Assembly (NCBI GenBank): GCA_964348615.1
Contig: CAYGDE010000015.1
Span: forward strand, 1 to 16,876
DNA from: DATIHT01 sp964348615
GTDB lineage: Bacteria; Patescibacteriota; Microgenomatia; Curtissbacterales; GWA2-41-24
Direction of reading: 5' to 3'
DNA: 16,876 nt
A program made the position numbers and the translations under genes. This document shows positions 13,650-16,876 of this stretch, piece after piece. Below the pieces are notes generated by a model. The model was given only the letters and a program-made list of their open reading frames with translations, had not been told where the DNA came from and did no database searches. How positions within the stretch are numbered: position 1 is the stretch's first letter; every line of letters starts with the position of its first letter.

Positions 13650-13913
13650 ATGGCAGATTATCAAGGACTTCTTTCTGATTTGGTTAAAAAACAAATGGTG
13701 ATGTTGGGGCCTAGCATTGCGCTTTCCAAGGCAAGGAAAATTAGTGCTTTAACGGTTTCTGAGGATGGTCAGGTTACAGCAATAGCGGGTGATCCTCAAC
13801 AAGCTTTGAATGAACTTGTGCGTCAGTATATGGATCTTTCCGGTCAAATTGCCAAAGCAACACTAGACAGCTTGTTGGAAAAATACCCAGACGTAAAGCC
13901 GGGAAACACTTAA
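13650..13913 (+). CDS. 87-residue protein of unknown function upstream of the sensor kinase
   Basis: An acidic-to-neutral small protein, not recognised. Predicted order is helix (LLSDLVKKQMVMLGPSIALSKARK, about 7-30), a beta hairpin (ALTVSEDGQVTAIAG, 33-47), then two helices (DPQQALNELVRQYMDLSGQIAKATLDSLLEKY, 48-79). No membrane segment or signal is present. A perfect Shine-Dalgarno AAGGAGGTGA (13637-13646) sits six bases (from GGAGG) before the ATG, so it should be translated strongly, in contrast to its leaderless neighbours. The stop is 15 bases before the histidine kinase, so co-transcription is likely. A role as partner or input of the kinase is inference from position only. Confidence 0.8.
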   Translation: MADYQGLLSDLVKKQMVMLGPSIALSKARKISALTVSEDGQVTAIAGDPQQALNELVRQYMDLSGQIAKATLDSLLEKYPDVKPGNT

Positions 13914-13928
13914 AAATTCCCAAATATT

Positions 13929-15683
13929 ATGCAGCTCACTCTCAGTATTTTTACAATTTTATTTGTTTTGGTTGTTTCATGCGCCCTTTTGTATTTTTTG
14001 ATGAGCAAGAGAATACGAGATGCGCTAACTTTAGGGAAAACAAAAGAAGAAGAACTTTCGAGGAAAGTTTATGAAATTGCTATTTTAAAAGAAATTGGTG
14101 AAAGAATTGGTTATTCGCCGGATGCTGCTAAGGTTATTGCCATAATTTCCAGTTCTTTGGAAGGACTTTTACCTTTTTCGACTGTTTCCCATATGGTTTC
14201 GGGGGAAGAAGGAAGTATAAATTTAGAAATTCACGTAAACGAGCCGGTAAGCCATAATTTTGTTGGGGACGTTAAGACCAAAATGATAGCTGCTTACAGC
14301 GCTATGACAGGGCAAAGTGTGGTAGATGGCGATATAGATTTTAGTGTATCCGGCAAAATTTTAGACGAAACGCAAACGGCAACTGTACAGTCTTTTTTTA
14401 ATTTGCCCATTATTATTTCTGGACGTGTCATGGGTCTTATTAACGTTGCTTCTTACCAGAAAGATATATATAAAGAAGAGGAAACGGACATGCTTTATCG
14501 GATTTCAAAGCAAGCTTCCGATTCGGCATCCCGCCTAAACGAGGTTTTGGAAAATGAAAAGGGAAGACTTGTGCAGGCTGTGGAGGCACTTTCCGATGGT
14601 TTGATGATGGTAAACACAAACTACCAGCTTATTTTGGCGAACAAAAAACTACGGGAGTTTTTGCATTTAGTAGAAAACCCCAAAATTTTTGATGTTACAA
14701 ACGCCCTTTCCGGTAAGTTTGACCTAAGGTCTAAAGTTGAGGAAGTGATCTCAAATCCAGACCCGCTCCCTACAGAAGAAATTGTTTTAGGCAACAAATT
14801 TTTTCAGGTTATGGCTTCGAGGGTTTGGGACAGTAAGCGGCAAAAGGCAGTAGGGGTGGTAGTTCTTTTCCACGACGCTACAGATTCCAAATCACTGGAA
14901 AAGTTAAGGCAAGATTTTACTGCGATGATGGTTCATGAGCTGCGGTCTCCTTTGACTTCCATAAAGTCGACTGTTGAACTTTTAAAGGGAGATTTAAATA
15001 AGGCAACAAAAGAAGAGCTTTTGGGGTATTTAACGCAGATTGATTCAACCGCTTTCACCATGCTGGAGCTTGTTGGCGATTTATTGGACGTTGCAAAGAT
15101 GGAAAGTGGAAAGTTCGACGTGATTTGCGATGGCGGTGATTTAGCGTCTCTTATTCTGGAAAGAGTGGAAACTTATAAACCTTTGGCAATTGCAAAAAAT
15201 ATTAAACTTACAGTGGATGTTGCCGATAAACTTCCAGAAGCTTGGTTTGATAAGATAAGAATGAAACAGGTTTTGAATAACCTTCTTTCGAACGCCCTTA
15301 AGTTTACCGAGACGGGTGAAATTAAGGTAAAAGCAGTTGGGGAGATGGTAAACGGTATTACGATTGACATTTTAGTGTCGGTTACCGATACTGGGATTGG
15401 AATAGATGAAGACTCTACCGGCAAGCTTTTTTCTAGGTTTGGCCAATTAGAAGATGGACGCAGGAAAGCGGCTGGCAGAAGTTCGGGTTTGGGTTTATTT
15501 ATTGCCAAGGGGATAGTTGAGGCTAGCGGTGGTAAGATTTGGGTAGACTCTGCAGGAGTAGGAATGGGAAGCACTTTTTATTTCACAGTGCCTTTGGCTG
15601 CAAAAGATGATAAAATTAAAGGTGAAGAAAAAAAAGCAAATGCGCCTTTAACTTTTTCTACGAGTAAGGTTGGAAGGGCGTAA
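13929..15683 (+). CDS. Membrane-anchored GAF-PAS sensor histidine kinase
   Basis: A 584-residue sensor kinase with one N-terminal membrane helix (about 4-25) and no visible extracytoplasmic sensor, so sensing is probably internal. In order: a coiled helix, a GAF domain (about 48-205), a PAS domain (about 212-320), a HisKA dimerisation domain with the H-box VHELRSP (phospho-accepting His336), and an HATPase domain with N-box NNLLSNALKF at 450-459, G1 DTGIGID at 487-493, and G2 GLGLFIAKGIVEASGG at 520-535. All catalytic features are intact. A Lys-rich tail of about 25 residues follows the ATPase domain. It lies between the 87-residue protein and a response regulator whose ATG comes 10 bases after its stop, which is the cognate pair arrangement. 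Ligand unknown. Confidence 0.95.
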   Translation: MQLTLSIFTILFVLVVSCALLYFLMSKRIRDALTLGKTKEEELSRKVYEIAILKEIGERIGYSPDAAKVIAIISSSLEGLLPFSTVSHMVSGEEGSINLEIHVNEPVSHNFVGDVKTKMIAAYSAMTGQSVVDGDIDFSVSGKILDETQTATVQSFFNLPIIISGRVMGLINVASYQKDIYKEEETDMLYRISKQASDSASRLNEVLENEKGRLVQAVEALSDGLMMVNTNYQLILANKKLREFLHLVENPKIFDVTNALSGKFDLRSKVEEVISNPDPLPTEEIVLGNKFFQVMASRVWDSKRQKAVGVVVLFHDATDSKSLEKLRQDFTAMMVHELRSPLTSIKSTVELLKGDLNKATKEELLGYLTQIDSTAFTMLELVGDLLDVAKMESGKFDVICDGGDLASLILERVETYKPLAIAKNIKLTVDVADKLPEAWFDKIRMKQVLNNLLSNALKFTETGEIKVKAVGEMVNGITIDILVSVTDTGIGIDEDSTGKLFSRFGQLEDGRRKAAGRSSGLGLFIAKGIVEASGGKIWVDSAGVGMGSTFYFTVPLAAKDDKIKGEEKKANAPLTFSTSKVGRA

Positions 15684-15686
15684 AAT
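15681..15686 (+). promoter_or_regulatory. -10 element before the response regulator
   Basis: TAAAAT at 15681-15686 overlaps the kinase stop codon and lies seven bases before the ATG at 15694, the same geometry as at galU. No convincing -35 box was found, so co-transcription with the kinase may be the main source of expression. Confidence 0.35.
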
Positions 15687-15693
15687 TTAATTT

Positions 15694-16077
15694 ATGGCAA
15701 ACATCATTATCGTCGAAGACGACGCAAATTTGGCAAAAGTTTATCAAAAAAAGCTTGTAGAAGGCGGACATACAGTTTCAATCGTAGAAGACGCAAGTGC
15801 GGTTGCCACAATAGCTGCCCAAAAACCAAGCTTGGTTCTTTGCGATATTATGATGCCCAGGGTAAACGGCTTGGATATTTTGCGAGAGCTCAAGGCAGAC
15901 CCTAACTCTGCTTTGGTTCCTATTTTACTCCTGACTAATGTTGCAGAAGATGCCAGTATTGCCAAAGGATTGGAACTTGGCGCGTATGGATACCTCTTAA
16001 AGTCTGAAACATCGCCAGACCAGGTCTTATCTCGGGTTAATATGACTTTGGAAGAGACTGCGCCGGCAAAACCGTAA
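15694..16077 (+). CDS. Single-domain response regulator
   Basis: A 127-residue stand-alone receiver (CheY-like). Key residues are in place: acidic pocket E8-D9-D10, phospho-acceptor Asp51 in LCDIMMP, switch Thr81, and Lys103 in YLLKSE. Nothing follows the receiver but a short tail, so it must act by protein contact rather than by DNA binding. Position after the histidine kinase marks it as the likely partner; its output target is not in the window. No Shine-Dalgarno is seen. Confidence 0.93.
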   Translation: MANIIIVEDDANLAKVYQKKLVEGGHTVSIVEDASAVATIAAQKPSLVLCDIMMPRVNGLDILRELKADPNSALVPILLLTNVAEDASIAKGLELGAYGYLLKSETSPDQVLSRVNMTLEETAPAKP

Positions 16078-16080
16078 CTA

Positions 16081-16110
16081 TTGACATTTTATTATAAGAT
16101 AGCATAAAAT
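16081..16110 (+). promoter_or_regulatory. Strong promoter of the RRM gene
   Basis: A consensus TTGACA (16081-16086), 18-base spacer and TAAAAT (16105-16110) follow the response regulator stop by three bases. Transcription would begin near 16117, leaving an unusually long 5' untranslated region of about 155 bases before the RRM start. Confidence 0.65.
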
Positions 16111-16272
16111 TTACACATCAATATATAGAACTCCCCAAAACCACTTTATTTTTTTAATGTATTTTTCCAGTATTTAATGAACAAGTTAGTAAGAATTATT
16201 GCCATATGTCATCCTGAACTAATTTCAAAAATGACTGTGGTTAATTTATAGAAAGGAGAGTGAATAAAATAT
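16111..16272 (+). other. Long 5' untranslated region of the RRM gene
   Basis: About 155 AT-rich bases between the promoter and the RRM ATG, ending in GAAAGGAGAG (16251-16260) as Shine-Dalgarno, spaced a little far (about 14 bases from GGAG) from the ATG. I see no clear stable hairpin by eye. Cold-responsive mRNAs for RNA-binding proteins often carry long leaders, but nothing here proves that. Confidence 0.35.
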
Positions 16273-16542
16273 ATGGCATCAAAACTATTTGTTGGAAGCT
16301 TACCATTTGCAACAACTTCAGACCAAATTCGAGATATTTTCTCAAAAGCTGGAAAAGTCGTTGACGCAAACGTTGTAATGGACAAAATGACCGGAAGGTC
16401 GAGAGGATTTGCATTCGTCGAATACGAAACAGAGGAAGAAGCTAAAAAAGCTATCGAAACTTTAAACGGAACCGAAATTGACGGAAGAAAAATCTTTGTT
16501 TCAGAAGCAAGACCTCAAGCTCCACGAGACAATAACAGGTAA
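16273..16542 (+). CDS. RRM-domain RNA-binding protein
   Basis: An 89-residue single-RRM protein, as found in cyanobacteria and many CPR bacteria. RNP2 is KLFVGSLPF (residues 4-12) and RNP1 is RGFAFVEY (44-51), with the four-strand, two-helix spacing intact (helix DQIRDIFSKAG after RNP2; helix EEEAKKAIETLNG after RNP1). A short basic Arg-Pro tail ends the protein. Such proteins bind single-stranded RNA and commonly serve as RNA chaperones or mRNA localisation factors. It is monocistronic, with its own promoter and Shine-Dalgarno. Confidence 0.95.
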   Translation: MASKLFVGSLPFATTSDQIRDIFSKAGKVVDANVVMDKMTGRSRGFAFVEYETEEEAKKAIETLNGTEIDGRKIFVSEARPQAPRDNNR

Positions 16543-16549
16543 AAAGTTT

Positions 16550-16585
16550 CAAAAGTATCAAAGATACCAAAAGTATCAAAGATAT
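16550..16585. repeat. Two tandem 18-bp repeats after the RRM gene
   Basis: CAAAAGTATCAAAGATAC (16550-16567) is followed directly by a copy differing in its last base (16568-16585). Each unit is itself two related 9-mers, CAAAAGTAT and CAAAGATAC. It begins eight bases after the RRM stop codon. Confidence 0.9.
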
Positions 16586-16616
16586 AAATGACAACTGAAA
16601 ACTAAGCAAACAGGGC

Positions 16617-16664
16617 GTACTTTTGTACATTTGTACAGGGTTCGTCCTTTAGCTTTTTAAAAAG
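16617..16664. other. Convergent intergenic region with GTAC triplet and A/T palindrome
   Basis: Between the RRM gene and the next, convergent gene, GTAC occurs three times at eight-base spacing (16617, 16625, 16633), the last two forming TGTACATTTGTACA. Further on CTTTTTAAAAAG (16653-16664) is a perfect palindrome. A hairpin from GGGCG (16613-16617) to CGTCC with a T-rich end could act as a terminator, but I cannot pick a single convincing stem. Confidence 0.3.
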
Positions 16665-16670
16665 AGATTT

Positions 16671-16876
16671 TTAATAAATTTTAATTAGTTCTCCGTTTGG
16701 GTCCAGTTCGATGAAATGGTGAGCCTTGCCAGTTGCAAAATCGGCACAGGTATTTTCGGGTTTGTCGTCAACACTTTGGCGTGGATTATGGGCGATATCT
16801 AAAACCCAATCGGGGGCAATTGTACCCAAGCATGGACCGTCTTTAAAATCCACACCTGCTTGTTTCTTTTGAAGGT
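16671..16876 (-). CDS. C-terminal part of an unrecognised protein (runs off the window)
   Basis: The last 67 codons of a minus-strand gene with stop at 16671-16673; the frame stays open to the window edge, so the start lies outside. A GTG at 16853 is unlikely to be the true start. The visible end is rich in conserved-looking features: GPCLGTIAPDWV, then DIAHNPRQSVDDKPENTCADF, then HHFIELDPNGELIKIY, with two cysteines. I do not recognise the family. It is convergent to the RRM gene. Confidence 0.65.
   Translation of the reverse strand, partial: LQKKQAGVDFKDGPCLGTIAPDWVLDIAHNPRQSVDDKPENTCADFATGKAHHFIELDPNGELIKIY

Noticed and set aside
15173..15574. 133-residue minus-strand ORF inside the histidine kinase
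   Set aside because: It lies antisense to the conserved ATPase domain and its composition reflects the opposite strand's codons.
1..16876. tRNA, rRNA genes and CRISPR arrays
   Set aside because: No cloverleaf-like segments, rRNA-like stretches or regularly spaced long direct repeats were found by eye; the only repeats are the short ones listed.

Overview
The window looks like chromosomal DNA from a small-genome, AT-rich bacterium. The best guess is a member of the Candidate Phyla Radiation (Patescibacteria), perhaps Microgenomates-like. This is an inference from gene style, not from a marker phylogeny. The signs are divergent core translation proteins with long acidic extensions, compact spacing, several start codons placed where a leaderless mRNA would begin, an RRM protein, and many genes without recognisable families. 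A 100-N scaffold gap lies at 4061-4160, so this is draft assembly, probably metagenomic.

Layout. (1) 1-381: AT-rich, non-coding, ending in a promoter. (2) 382-2696, plus strand: a GalT-like nucleotidyltransferase overlapping a phosphomannomutase/phosphoglucomutase by four bases. (3) 2754-3789, minus strand: an inositol-monophosphatase-family phosphatase and a small excisionase-like HTH protein. (4) 4002-9078, minus strand: the secretion/transcription/ribosomal cluster, read in the order secE, nusG, a class A beta-lactamase-like protein, rplK (L11), rplA (L1), a 24-residue acidic micro-ORF, rplJ (L10), rplL (L7/L12). It is split into several transcription units by internal promoters and terminators, and rplJ has a structured leader with an attenuator. 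rpoB/rpoC, the usual neighbours after rplL, are not there. (5) 9207-16542, plus strand: galU, a 1010-residue protein of unknown function, an ASCH/PUA-like protein, an unknown 87-residue protein with a perfect Shine-Dalgarno, a membrane-anchored GAF-PAS histidine kinase, a single-domain response regulator and an RRM RNA-binding protein. (6) 16671-16876, minus strand: the C-terminal end of an unrecognised protein that runs off the window.

Function. GalT-like, PGM/PMM and GalU together suggest sugar-1-phosphate/UDP-sugar interconversion feeding glycan or cell-surface synthesis. The central block is housekeeping, with independent control of L11-L1 and L10-L7/L12. The 87-residue protein, kinase and regulator form a likely signalling unit whose stimulus and output are not visible. 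The most unusual points are the micro-ORF transcription unit, the repeated leaderless promoter geometry, the acidic N-terminal tails on NusG, L1 and L7/L12, the beta-lactamase-like insertion, and the large orphan protein. The rplL gap is an assembly artefact: the 55 bases on either side of the N run are identical.
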